From Hanleya hanleyi (taxonomy: Eukaryota > Mollusca > Polyplacophora > Lepidopleurida > Hanleyidae), in assembly GCA_036873755.1 (NCBI GenBank), contig JAVTVY010037243.1, forward strand, positions 96,854 to 160,853: a DNA stretch of 64,000 bases, written 5' to 3'. The position numbers were made by a program, and so were the translations under genes. Positions 23,399 to 38,300 of the stretch are shown here, in pieces. The notes under the pieces are model-generated. The model was not told the DNA's origin, did not search any database, and worked only from the letters and a program-made list of their open reading frames with translations. Position 1 is the stretch's first letter, and the number at the start of each line of letters is the position of its first letter.

Positions 23399-26300
23399 CT
23401 GAAAGTGGAAACAAAGTATTTCATGAACTCCAGATATTCCGCAAACATACAGTGTAAACCAGTGGCATTTGTTGAATTGTTTTCATAAATTTAAAACAAC
23501 CAATCGTCACACTGAAGATCAGCAGGAAGATGTCAGGTTCTAGTATCTCATTCAGAGTTTTTAGCAAAATTACACACTAACATACTCAAAGGTAAAAACA
23601 ATTTTGGCAAAAGAAAATCTGTTAACGAGGAGAAGATTAAGAAAAGTGAAACAAACTTGTATTCAATGGAACACTTGTTGTTTTTTTCTAATGAGTCTAA
23701 CTGCTGATAAGAGGCTTCAAAGATTGAAGAAGGAGGTTCATCTTCACTTACTTTGCATCGGCGGGAACACTTGGCCCATCTGTCTGCCTCTTCCACCTGT
23801 AAATGAGAAAAGATTAATTCAGACAAGGGATCCATATAATCTAGTTACCATATATTCCAGCTGACAATGTTTTAATGAACAATTTTGAAGAAAGGAAAAA
23901 ATGTTAAAAGTTCAAAATCATTGTTAAGACAATCTAATCAGGTGATCATCTACAGATGTAGAAAATTTAATTGCTTTATGTTGCGAAGTTTGTTTGTGCT
24001 CCTGCAAGAAACAATATTGAGATAAATGGACGGACGGACGGATGGACAGATGCAAATTATGTTGTTCCACTGGATTTACAGAGGACACACAAAATGCAAG
24101 AAAACTAGAGGTGACCAGGAAGTGTTCTTGGTTTTCCTGTTAAGCAACCATTGGCTGGGAAAAATGTTCCATGAATGTTGACTGTCCAATGGCATTCCTT
24201 GCCTTTATCTAATTTTATGGGACTATAAACAGATTCTAGCGATCTAATTCTATGGGAATACCAGGGAATCCAAAGCTATCATTCTTATATGTATTGCTAA
24301 AAACAATTTATGGAATTTCTTGGGTTCTCATGTGTTCCTGAAGGGAACAGGAAGATTCATGTGGTGAAAACATTGACTTCAAAGGGGAAGTAACTCTCTG
24401 TAACAGTTAAAGTAATCCTAGCAAACAAAGTTGTCTCCCTTCGACTACAGTGGAGATTTGCGAGTATTTATACTGTCCATTCAAACTACTCACCGCCTAT
24501 CCTCTGGGTCTATACCACAGTATGTTACGGCAGCTACGGGGTAGTGACGACGGAAGAACAATCTGTTTAGAGAGTGCATGAAAAATAGATAGATCAGTGC
24601 CATTTTTTCAAGATGCAATTTATTATATACCTTTCTTAAAATAAACTAATGAAGACAATTTACTTAACATGAGTAGTATGACTAACGTCACAAGACCTAC
24701 GAAGTAGGGTTTGATATGATTTAAGTTTGTACCTTGAACTAAGACTGACCATTTCCATGGTTGTTGGAGGCATTGAGACATGTTTTTCGCCAATTTTGAG
24801 GTTTCTAGTTCACCTAATTATGTCAGAAATTGGGTCAGAAAGTAGGTTTCATTGACCTTGACCCAATTAGCTCAGGTCACACTGACACTGACCTAATTAA
24901 GCGCATTTCCATGGTCTTAGGAGGCATTAGGACATGTTTTTGCCAATTTCGAGGTTTACAGGTCACCTAAGTAGGTCAAATTTTCATCAAAAGTGAGTCT
25001 GCTCAGAACTTGCTTGTAACAGTCCCCTAATGCATGTTCATGCCAAAAATCAAGGTTCTAATGTCAACGGTTCTCCTTATTTTGCTGGAGGAAGGATTCG
25101 GGTGGACTCACTCACTCACTACCAGACAATTTGCAAATGAGAGCCTACTTCGTAGGAAAATTGAGTAGCATATCACATTGGTTCTTTATTCAGAACATAA
25201 TCAGTTCCATCTTTCAGGTAGCAGTCACGAGACACAGGAGAACATGCATGCAATATTCTGTTCAGACACATCAGTAAATCTAGATGATAAGGTTCTCAGT
25301 AATGACATTAATAATATAATTGACATGAAAGATTGACAGATAATATATAGAAATACTGCCAGAGAAATAATGCCTGTGATATCCATCAAATACCTGTATA
25401 TGTTTATACAGACTTACTTTCTATTGCTATCAGTTAGTGTGATGCCTTGTGAGGAGACCTTGAAATGGACAACGGTTGTTTTTAAATTGGGATCATTCAT
25501 ATTATTAAAGGTGTGTTTTATGGCTTTTGCGACGGCTTGAGGTCCGGTAAGTGATTCCGTATCCACAGTGTTTATGAAAAGAACATTGCAGGCTGAAACA
25601 GAGAACAGATATAGCACATGTAAATCAAATGTCAAAGATACATGTAACCAATAAAATTGTTGATTTTCATCTTTAAATAACACACTGGCAGACTGTTAAA
25701 TACTCTGATCTGTGTTACACACTGGCAGACTGTTAAATACTCTGATCTGTGTTACACACTGGCAGACTGTTAAATACTCTGATCTGTGTTACACACTGGC
25801 GGACTGTTAAATACTCTGATCTGTGTTACACACTGGCGGACTGTTAAATACTCTGATCTGTGTTACACACTGGCAGACTGTTAAATACTCTGATCTGTGT
25901 TACACACTGGCGGACTGTTAAATACTCTGATCTGTGTTACACACTGGCAGACTGTTAAATACTCTGATCTGTGTTACACACTGGCGGACTGTTAAATACT
26001 CTGATCTGTGTTACACACTGGCGGACTGTTAAATACTCTGATCTGTGTTACACACTGGCAGACTGTTAAATACTCTGATCTGTGTTACACACTGGCGGAC
26101 TGTTAAATACTCTGATCTGTGTTACACACTGGCAGACTGTTAAATACTCTGATCTGTGTTACACACTGGCGGACTGTTAAATACTCTGATCTGTGTTACA
26201 CACTGGCGGACTGTTAAATACTCTGATCTGTGTTACACACTGGCAGACTGTTAAATACTCTGATCTGTGTTACACACTGGCAGACTGTTAAATACTCTGA

Positions 26301-29300
26301 TCTGTGTTTTGATGATCCTCAATGAAGATTGTGCTGGTGATCTGATCTGATCTTATCATTATTAATTACACTCAAGTTGAGTATATACAGGCCATTGTTG
26401 TTCCATCAATGGTTCTACTAGAGATCACAGAATTACCAGCAGATTTCCCAGAGTTACGTTCTGCTCTCTTTAATAGAATTTCAAATCTGCCATTTCAGGA
26501 AGATTGATGTACATGCATCACCCAATTCTGAATACAATAAATTCTCCAATAATTCAATACCACTATTAAACTTGATCATCCGAACTTTTGTTCTAAAAAA
26601 ATTGAACTCGCTCGAAAATTGGTAAAATAATTAAAATAATAGATTATTTACATGAATTTGGACCATTTTGTCAACTTCTAATAAATTCGATCACCCCCTG
26701 AATTTATGATGGGAAAGTTCAATTCCTGGGACTGAATTATCATAACTATAGAATTAATAGGAACTTGGAGATGGTCCCTAACATACCTGCGCCTTGAGCC
26801 AGCAAGGCAGCTGCAGAGTTGGGTACTTCACTAATCTTGGGGGATTCTGGACTGAAGGCAAAATCTACTGTGTCCACTGCAAAATGAGGAAAAATCATAT
26901 CTCATTAATAACAAACAAACCTGAGAATGTAATATTCAGATATCAATTTAACATTACAAATATTTTGAATTTCATGTTTAGACAGGCACATGCTGGATGT
27001 TGTCAATTTAATGGAGGCTAAAATACAAATAGCTGCTACATGTATATGCCAATAATGTATTCAAAATTTCTGTTTTTTCCCAGCCAAAATATCCCTCTAC
27101 ATATCATAAAAATTTGTTTCCTGAACTAGATATTTCAAAGATAACTGCATTTTGGGTTTTGAAACTTCTAATTGCCTCAGACTGCTAATCAAAAGAGCCG
27201 TTTGAAGATTTCAAGTTTCCAAACTTGTCTAATTCTCCAGTGATTATACAGACCTGCTTCAGGTAGGAGTAGTTTACAGGGCAGGGCCAGGGGTGTTATT
27301 GAATGTTGATACACCAGGGCAGCTAGACTTCCTGTTATAGTAGAAAATACAACAAAATTTGTGCTAATTCAAATTTAAAATATTTCACATTATCAATCAG
27401 TTTTACTCTGTCCATCCCATTTGATTTGCGATGAAACACACATATCACAGTAGATAATATTAAAGTCACTCAAAATAGTACTTTGGCTCACAATGCCAAG
27501 ATTACCATAATATTTTCTCAAAACTAGGACAGAGAAGATGAAGAACTAAAATATTTCCTTTTCACATATTTTTTCTGCACATAATTATTCAATATAAATA
27601 ACTTATTGATTCAAATAAACAAGTATTAAAACATTAGATGGCAATTGTTCATAATGCAATGTTGTCTTTGTGACTGAATGACCGTATCAGAATGTTTCAG
27701 TACGCATTTAGAAATATATTCTTACCGAATACAGGTTCGTTACTACATCCCTTCAGTCTAACGCCTTTGGGTGTGGGCTCAATAAGGAAGTGACGAACTA
27801 AGTCTGCTAGTGGGTCACCTGAAGAAGAATACATTTCTGTGATATTTAATATCATGGTTTCATAGCTTCAAATGTGACAGGGTAAAATCTCTGCTATCAT
27901 TAGGAAAGGTTTATAGTCTTTGTTAGTGATAACATTAGCCAATATACTAAAATAAAGAAACTCTGCATAACATTACATTCTTACGGTAACCCACATTTGG
28001 TTATCATTCTGGAAATTTGCAATACAGAAGTTGTCTCCCTTTTAGTGCTACAGAACAACAGCTCTTAAATTATCTCCCTTTTATTGCTACTTATCTTTTG
28101 GCAGTATAAACTTGGTTTGAGTGAGATTTAGCAACCCCTCTCAAATCTTATCACATAAGAGAGAACTATTTTCTGCCAGTGATCCTTCTTTCAAATCATT
28201 ATCCCTCTTTTCTCTAAAGGCAAAGCTGAAAAAGTTAATATACTGGACAAAAGACTGACAATAGAACATGCAGAAGATCCTTTGTCAATTAAATTTTGGG
28301 AGTCTAGCGCTCGGATGTTACATGTGCCTCCTCAGATTGATAGAAAGACATCCCTTGGTGCAATGCAGTTTCTATAGGAAACCATTACACCAGATGGATG
28401 CCATACTCACTTGATTTTGCTTGTACATTAGGTGGTAATTGAGCCACTTTCACAGCCAATCCAAATGCTCCAGGGAAAGAGTTACTGTCCCTGACAACAA
28501 AAGTTCCCGGAATTCGATCCTTAAGCAGTACAATTGCTGTGGAGAAATAAAGAAATCCAGTCTTCTATTCACATTTTTTTTATTTCACACATGAAAAGAT
28601 TAATATTTTTGGGGATGGTTGCTTTTTTTCATCAGAGCCAATCTCTAAACCCTCGTAATTCTCCTTCCAGAGTAAAACTGGCTGTCTCTTATTTATGAAT
28701 TCCACTCTGCATTATATAGGGAGACCAATTTATAATTATTATACCAGTATATCTACTTTGTTGTTATTATCTAGAATTTTTTTAGTCTTTATCTGAAATG
28801 AAATGTTTCACCTAAATATGCAATTACATGTATATCCACGAGACGTGTCCTTGGAAGTATAGGAAAATTCATGCCTCCTCAATGTAGTTTCTATTCTTCT
28901 TTGTAGTTTTCATCACTTCTTCCAAAGACCTATGACATGGCAGCCAAGTTGCAAGTTTTTCACCCTGAAATTATCTCCCCTTGATTGTGACAAAACTCCC
29001 AAATTGTCCCCCTTTAACCCTTTCGTACTTATACCGGCCAAAACCGGCCGGCATCATATATACCCATAACGGCCGAAACCGGCTGCAATTCACCACCACG
29101 CAAAAAAATCGCCGCACAGTAAAATGTTCGTCAAGTGAGAGGTCGTCGGTAGTCCACATCGTTGGACAAGGAAATAGTCGACAATATACGTTCAAATTTT
29201 ATTGTAAATCATGCAATAAACGTATAACAAGTTTATTTTATTGAAGACATACCTTCCTTGTGGTGAAAATTGAGAAAATCGGCGAAGAATTTGCCGTTTT

Positions 29301-32300
29301 TTGACCATTTTCAACGCTATCGAAATCCCATTTCCCGCGGTAGAATGTTAGAGATATTGGTTTCATTTTAAAGGTCATTTCCGGGTCTTTCGACCTGTGA
29401 CGAGTGATTTGATTGGATAGGATGAATAACGAAGGATTTGATTGGATAGAGATGTGATCATTCTTTGATAGCGTGACCAAATTGACCTCGATCGGGCTCT
29501 GTTAGTATCGCGAAGCCCGATTAGTTGAGACGTGTGCGACAATGGCAGCGATTGGCCGGCCGCCTTGTCTGCGTGTGCCGGTTAAATTTCTCGCCAAAAA
29601 AAATGGCTTCGTTGAAACTTTAGCGAGCCGACTGTTGGATTTACAATGGAAATAAAGGGTTTCTCGGATTTATATGTCGGATTAAAACCCACACGGACGA
29701 TGCACTGGTATTTTAGCACGATCGTCCGGTTGAATTGGGCGAATCGTGAAGAGATTTTTTATGGAAACTATCATTTGGCTGGGACATACACTCACGGTAA
29801 TGTTGTCGAAATCAGAGATTTTTTTTTTGTTTATTTCATTTTCTCGCCTGGTCTGGTTTTATTTTAGACACAAATGGGCAGATATTTTGAAGGACAGATT
29901 AATTAAAGTATGGGCTTTCTGAAAATATATATATTTAGCGGGGTTTCAATCAAGCTACTTGCAAATATATTGCTTCAAAAAAAGACTGTCTATAACAAAA
30001 TCCTCTCGCATGCATTTATCCGAACATACAAGGCTGACAAACGAGAATATCAGCAAGTAGCAAAGAGTTAATTGCTACTTGAATTGTCCCCCTTGTGTTC
30101 ACACATGTACCTTCTTCTCTGGAGATGCCTGGCTTGTACCAATATTTTGATGTGTCCTTAACAAATCTTGGAGTGGTGTTCACTGTATCCATAGAATCTG
30201 AAAGAGAAGACATAGTTTACAGTTATGGCCATTCTTAACTTACACAAGTATGTCCAAATAGAAGAGCTATGTATATTCTAGAAACAAACAGATTTGAGTG
30301 TTGGTGGCATCCACTGATTAACTTGGCATAATACAGGAGGAAAGTGACTCCGAAAGTAGTAGTGAAAAGCAATTTGTAGATCAATATTTCAACATAAATT
30401 TTAATATTCATGTCATTTTCAGGCATGGCGTTTCCTGATGATGGCATGGATGAATATATGCCAAAATATTGATCTACAAAATGCTTTTCGCTACTATTTT
30501 CGGAGTCACTTTTCTCCTGAACAATTATAAGTATTACTTGAATACATCATAGTGTACATATTCTAATCAGTCAGTTGTTTTTAAATAGTGTATTTATGTA
30601 CCAGTTTAATCAGATATCATCTGATTGGCTGCATGATATTCAAATTCTGATCCATAAGCCAGTATTAATACCAGAATCATTCTAATCCATGAGCCAATGA
30701 TAATACCAGAATCATTCTGATCCATGAGCCAATGATAATACCAGAATCATTCTGATCCATGAGCCAATGATAATACCAGAATCATTCTGATCCATTAGCC
30801 AATGATAATACCAGAATCACTCTGATCCATAAGCCAATGATAATACCAGAATCATCCTGATCCATGAGCCAATGATAATACCAGAATCATTCTGATCCAT
30901 GAGCCAATGATAATACCAGAATTATTTTCAAAAATTTGAATGGACCAATCAAGTATTTTAAAACAGGTAGATATCCCATAATGCACAGGTAGATATCCCA
31001 TAATGCACTGGGATGGATTCTAGAATACTTCACTATATTCACCTGCTAGAGACGACAGACTCCCTCGCCTTGACAAGCCGAAATATACACTGGGTGAACT
31101 CTGGCCGGTCAGGGAGTGGGGGCCTGGGCTAAGGGCACTGCCGGACAACGCGTGGGCCTCCGTCAGCTGAGAACGGATGATGTTCAGACTTCCGGGCGAT
31201 GGTGGACTGTGAGGAAAATAACAACAAAATGGTTTATTAGTTATCACCAAATCAATGATAACTGAAGTACACAATTTATGCACATAACCTTGGCTATAAT
31301 CAGACCTATGATAATCCTCATTGGGTTGTTATCACTTACCCCCACTCATTTATCTCCCCTTGGATTGTTATCACTTACATGTACCCCCACTCATTTATCT
31401 CCCCTTGGATTGTTATCACTTACATGTACCCCCACTCATTTATCTCCCCTTGGATTGTTATCACTTACCCTCACTTCGTTATCTCCCATGTTATCACTTA
31501 CCCCAACTCAATTATCTCCCTATTAAAACTGTCATACTTTGCAACAGGCATAGCGCAAGTCGTGTACTTTTTTGTCAAAAAGTTAGTGTGCAAAATTTCT
31601 TTACTTCTAACCATAATGGCAATTTTTCCAGATTTGGAACTCTAAGGGTTTAATATCAGCATTTTATATAGGCAATATCAGTGTGAGGTAATCTTTCTCT
31701 CACCCAGAGCTAATTAAATGTTCTGTCTAACATATATTCCCTGGGGTCAGAGTGTTTAACACCCTGGGTAGACATGTGGTTGTGACTAACACCAGTGGAC
31801 CATTAAGGAAACAGTACATGGCGAGAGGGATTAACCCTCAAACTAACAAAGGAGGAGGAAAAGAAATTACAAAATGGTGTGGTGGCGGTGGAAAAAGTGT
31901 GTTTAAAACAGAAGGTTTTTTTGTTGTTGTAAAGATGCATATGAATGTACTCAAACTTCACATCAAAATTAGTTTAATTATGAGAAATTAATATTTACAT
32001 ATTTCTTTTAGACAATTAGTCATGAAAAAAGAAACAAAACAAAGAAAGAAAAACTTCCTTAATCTTAACATTTTCCAATCAAGAATATTTTAAGGATTTT
32101 ACGAAATAATTTTGACATCAGGAGAGTATATATTGCAGGAATGATAGGGCTGTATTTTTCACTTTTAATTGATTTTTAAACTTTTTCAGATTTTCTACAA
32201 CAGAATCTACAAAAAGTCAAGGTTCAAAGATCAAATAATGGACAACATCAAAGAGAGTACATGTAATTAAGAATCATTATTAATTAATGGTGGGCATTGT

Positions 32301-35300
32301 GTGGTACTAATTAGTAGGTGTTAATCATGTTGACAACCTGTGAGGTGAAATAGGAGAAGACTGAGAGAAGAACAATTGTATAGAGTTGTATTGTTTGACA
32401 CAAAAGAAATTGAATTTGTCCGGAATATGAGTGATGTAACTCATGGTCAATAAGTAAGTACACATTGTTGAAATCACTGTGGAATACCTGGGAAAGTTAA
32501 TCTTGATAACATAGTGTTTTCCCAACTGATTTCTGAGTGTAAAATACAGCACTGCATGTGGGAAAATGATAAGGGACAATGGGCCAAAAACAGCATTGTG
32601 ATTCTTTGTGTATATGCTTATTTGAGATATTCTAAGACAGTGGATATTGATGTGGGGAAAAACCACATATAAAAGTCAGCATACATGTATATGACACCGG
32701 AGGCCAAGACCAATCAACATCCCTGCGACAATATTGGCCAAAATTTCTCTTTTGGAATAAAATATAGGCAATGTGGGCACCGGAGATACCATGTTCCGTG
32801 TGGGCCGGTAACCACATTCGTCTCTAAAACCTAAAGGCCGCTACCAATTCAACAATCAAGGACATAAATCAGTAGCACACATCCAAGAAACAACCACGCA
32901 CACGAATAATGTCACTCACAAAAATGAATACTAATTTCTTCAATTGTGTTCCCTTACCTCCAACCCTCGTTAACGAATGTTAACCGTCCGGTTTTCTAGC
33001 AGGGGCAGAAGACTGGAGGTTATATCAAGCATTCACATTTGGCCTTAATTATAATAATATTGTTATTTATAATATTTAGTACCTAATTAGTTATTGTTAT
33101 TGTGTGACTTAGATCACGATAGTGCCAGTCGGTGGCAAAATATAACACCAGAAAACAAAAAACTACAAACTCTTCTATTCTTTGTAATACAGGCACAGAA
33201 CACTGAAGAACACAGACGAGGAAGACCAGCATTAAAACAGAACACCGATGACGACAAATATTATAAAACAGCACCATGGTGGACAAGAGTAAAAACAGAA
33301 GACGGATGACAATCACAAGAATGCCAACATCGCCGCACAACAAGAAACGTCCAGAAACAGAACACCACATCCTAGACCACACCGACACGCTACCCCCCAT
33401 AGATGACACCGAACAGACACCTTAACACAGAATATGTTCCTTTGACTTTCACGCAATATAGGACGTAGACCTGCCGTCCTGTGCCCCAATACACACTCCA
33501 AGCAATTGTTACAGGCACAGATTTCTGGAAGAACCCACCCGTTCCCATGAGCGCCGCTAGAAAAGTCGATCAGAAAAATCCTGAAGTCGCCCATGGTTCT
33601 CCCAGTTTTTTCTGGACGGCTTTGTGTGTACAAAGGGGTACCAAGACAAAGGAATCATACACGCGATTACAGTGAACTCACAATTACCAGAAAAACTTAC
33701 CAAAAAAAACAAAACAGAAAGAGACTTACGAACTTGTACATATAGCGATTCTTATTTACCTCTATTTATATCTCCTACTAATCTCTCATTGTTATTTATT
33801 ATTTACCTATTTATTTATTTATTTATTTATTAACTTAGCGCTGGAAAAGATATTCAATAAACAAAGTAATGTACCGCGAAAGTCAAATAAAACATTGAGT
33901 TGATGGGCCGCGAAATCCGAATGGGAAGCGGCCCTTAAACTACAATTTCAATCAATATGACACCAGGCTATTACATGGATAACAACTTTTTTTATTGCTC
34001 TGGAGCCTGGGAGTGATCCTTCAAGACATATTATGTTAACTAGTTAAAAGGACAGACAGACGAACAAACCATGCAGATCACACATTTGACCAAAATTGAC
34101 AGAGGAGTAAGGCCCATTTCCACAGCACGCATCGCGACAACCACAACTGCAAACCACAACTTTTTGCAGTTTGGCGCATTTCCACAGCACGCGTTATGAC
34201 AGCGACACTCTCACCATTCCAGCCATTCAACGGAAGGGATTGCCCTCAACGTAACCGGGCTAACGATTTCTATCCCCTTCGATTGGTCGATAGTTCAGCG
34301 ACAACGCGTTGAAATAGCCCTGGTTCTAATTTTGTCGCGCATCAAAAATGTGGTTCTGATATAGCCGCGACTGACGCGAGCTTTGAGCACTACACCATTG
34401 AATAACATGACGGCTATTTTTTGGATGTGGTTGTCGCTGCGAAAACGCGTGCTGTGGAAATGGGCCTGTAAAAATAAATCGGCTTCTTCTTGACCATTAC
34501 AGTCTACATCTCTGAACTGTACTTGGAGCATAAACATTGATCTTATGGAGTTTCTGTCACAGTGACCTTGACCTTTCATATATTGGACCCAAAATGACCA
34601 GGCACCATGGGTAATGTATATACTTCAAGTTTGGTGGCAATCTATAATCTGGAACTGGCATGACGAGATATTGGACAGCTTATAAAAGTTAACAGATGGT
34701 CAGATGGACAGAACACGCTATCCCAATATACGACCTCGTTTCACAATGGGCATATAATAATCCTGGGGATTTTGGTTCTTGTGTGAATAATATGGTCCCA
34801 TGCCCTGATGACGTATTATATATCTCTCAGTCACGTGATGAGTTGTTTTCATTCATCTGTATGACACGTGAACACTCATCCAGAAATATAACATCGATTG
34901 TGTAACACGAAACCAATTAAATTGTCATTGTCAACGCGAAGTACATGTCCCGCAAGGTGTGAAGGCCTTATGTAACCCGATACACCAAATTAAAGCTTGC
35001 TCTTCAGACTGTGTCAGCTTAGCTCAGGGACCTCCCGCTGGCAATTCAGTTGATGTCATGTTACACGAGGGAGGTGACAGGCTAATTGAATTGTATAACG
35101 ATCCTCACCTGGCATTTAATTGCCATGGATGTTGGGGGCCTGCATTGCATCAAGGGATAGAAGTGGTATTTTATTGTCATGGATGTAGGGGGCCTACGTC
35201 ATCAGGCTTCAGGACCATTATACCGTCTACTTAAGGAATTTGATAGTGACAAAAAACAGTAGATCAGCACTTACATACAGCATGATCAGCAATCACATTG

Positions 35301-38300
35301 AGAATGGGCAACATTTTGCCACGAGTTCGTAAATTTGCATTGATATTATTCACAAATTCAGAAGGTGATTACCTTCCGGCTGATTGAGGACTTCGTGGGA
35401 TGGTTCCGGCATATTCTCTCGTTGTCTCTATGTGAAGGGGGCCGTTCTGGACCGCATAATTCTGTCCCCCAGATTGGTTGTACTGCTGCGTCTGATAACT
35501 GTACTGTTGTTGCTGTTGCTGCTGGGTCTGAAACTGCTGTTGTTGTTGTTTCTGTTCTCGCTGCAGAGTTGACATCTGTTGTTGTTGTTCGCGCTGCAGT
35601 GTTGACAACTGTTGTTGCTGTTCTCGCTGCAGATTCGACAGCTGCTGCTGTTCTCGCTGCAAGGTTGACATTTGCTGCTGCCCGCCAGACTGCGGACTCA
35701 GTTGCACGCCAACCATGGACGACTGACCGGGGTGGCCATGAGAGGCACTGTGCTGTTGGTATTGGACAGTCTGGGTCACCATACTTTGTCCAGTCGGACT
35801 GAGGCTGCGGAGTTGGGTGGGAGTGCCTAGATAATAGGGGAGGTAACGCTCAGTTAAAGGGGAGTAACTCCTTAAAATGGAGAGGAAACTCTTTATCATA
35901 GATTGGTTCAGTAAAGACAAAGTCAAATTAATTAAATTGTAATTATTTCCCAAAATTTATTAAATTAATGAGTTTCCACAGAAAAGCAAAGGTCAATTCA
36001 ATTATTTAAATGATTTTATATCTTTTATATGTACATGTACAGAGGTGGCCAAGGAATCTCCAACATTATTTTACAATGATCAGTTTTACTTATTGACAGC
36101 ACTAAAAGTAATAAGCTATAGCTGTTACTTTCTGTTTTGCCACAACCCGTCTATGATAGATTAATCCATTTCGTTGGATTACCACCTCTTTTCAAATTTT
36201 CCTGGCCCAACTGGGTCGCTGTGTATTTATAGAATAAATCATTCAGATGGATTCAGTTGACAAAGATAGTTTTCCTCTGTCTACCACTTGGATTATGAAT
36301 CTGGTAGAGCATTTTCACCTTAAACATTTTTGCAAGACAAGGGAAATTCAAACTCTACTCAGCATTAGACTCAAACATTATATAAGCACCCAGTAGACAA
36401 TATTATTTACATCAGTGATGTTGGGGTTAATAAAGAGATGAAGAAAGGAAAGAGTTAATGGCTATCAAAAGTTGTGTATCATGCGGGTTATACTGATCAT
36501 TGAGGAAAAATGGTTATTGCAAGTTGCTAGGCAACTGCTGACCCTTCTCTCATTAGTAGTACGGTAAGGCTATGTGTTGTTAGTAAATATTTTACGTACA
36601 CATCTGCAAGAATATATTACTATCATTATCAACATGATGCAGATAAATATGTACATGTATATGCAAGAAAATCTGGGGGGGGGGGACTGGGGGGATTATA
36701 TAAAGGTAGTATACAGAGACATTATTTTGATAATACTAAATAATGCAAAGCACCCCAAAAACAATATAGAAAGTGGAATTGGCCTTCATAATAGCGGAGT
36801 TTAATTATACTGCATTTGACTAAATACAAATTTCCATGCACTGAAAAATCAAAATAATATTGTGCAATATATATCATGATGCAAGCTGCTTCTTTAGTAT
36901 GGAATTTTAGCTCTGAGAGATTTTCGCACAAAATCTGTCGAGAAGGGTGTTTTGTTTTATACTCTTGTTCAGATCCACTCCTGTAATTATTTCAATTAAT
37001 CAGTAATTTTGATCACAAGTGGTAACACCCTATCCAATGAGGAATCTTCAAAATTGACCCAATCAGTGACCAATACAAGCAGCTAGTGAAGACCCTCAGG
37101 AATTGAGCCTAAAACTAACTACTTTGTGTACCTATCATGTAATGGTGGACTTAGGAATTGAGCCAATCGGAAGCCAATACAAGCAGCCAATGAAGGACCC
37201 ATGAGGTGTAACCAATCAGAAACCAGAGACACCTAATTTGAAAACTTTCAAAGTAGTATCCTGTCAGATATTGTTATCATTAAGTTTATTGTAATAAGTT
37301 TCGAGAGAGAAATTCTTCTTCGAAATTTAGGAAATAAGATGAATAAGTTTTAATATATTTTATAATATTGGTTCATGTATATGTATATAAGCATTATTAA
37401 GATACATTTCACAACATCAAGGTCAAGGGAAGTTGGTCAAGGTCATTCCTGTACCTGATAATTCTCCGCCAATGTCTTCGGCAATTGAGGCGTATAATGG
37501 ATCGTGATCAGAGAAGCGTGATGAATGTGAAATCTGTGATTGTAGAGGGCGCCTTTCAACGACGTGAACGGTCGAAGAAACGGATGCAGGCAAAAAAGGA
37601 CTGGAAGATGGTGCTACATGAAATAGAGGCACAAACTAAAGTTTAGTACAGCAAACCGCGGACTAAGGCGGCAGTCCTTCGTGTAAGACCACGCATAGGG
37701 AACACTCGTGTCAATGTATTAGGCATAAAGTTGCATTTTTCTTGGTCGCCAAACTTCGCTATGTCTTACATCAAAGTACTGCAGAAGCCAAGCTTAATTT
37801 GCATTCATACCAAATATGTGAGGAAAACATGCATCAAAATTGGTGTGGTCTTACACAAAGAGCTCCAACAACCAAGCTTAACCAGCTGTCATACCAAATA
37901 ATTATCATACATCTGCTCTAAATTACACAAAATCTTTGCCAGTCTGCTCAAATAAAGACGCAGCAATGACTGTGGATTTGCCATGCACAAGTATGAAATT
38001 CCAAGCATATTTTATTTGCCATGCATAAAATTGCCAGTTTCACCACATTTCTTTTCTATTGTGATGCACAGTCGCAAGTTTGGTGTACAGTAATATTATT
38101 GTGAAAAATACCATTATTCAGATTTTTTTATGTTTTGCCAGAAGATGAGACATGGGTAATTCAGTATTTCTTGATTATTTTAATTGATTTTAGATGGTGA
38201 TCAAGTGTATTCCTATAAGACTGACTGTTTGAATTTTCAATTAATATGGTGAATTCAGAGGATTTTTCAATGTAGTGAAATATTAAAAAGCCCAGAAGGG

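Noticed and set aside
25681..26309. CRISPR-like array
   Set aside because: Units are contiguous with no variable spacers; an animal-genome minisatellite.
35365..35802. 145-codon plus-strand ORF rich in Val/Ala/Leu
   Set aside because: It is the complement of the glutamine-rich tensin exon.
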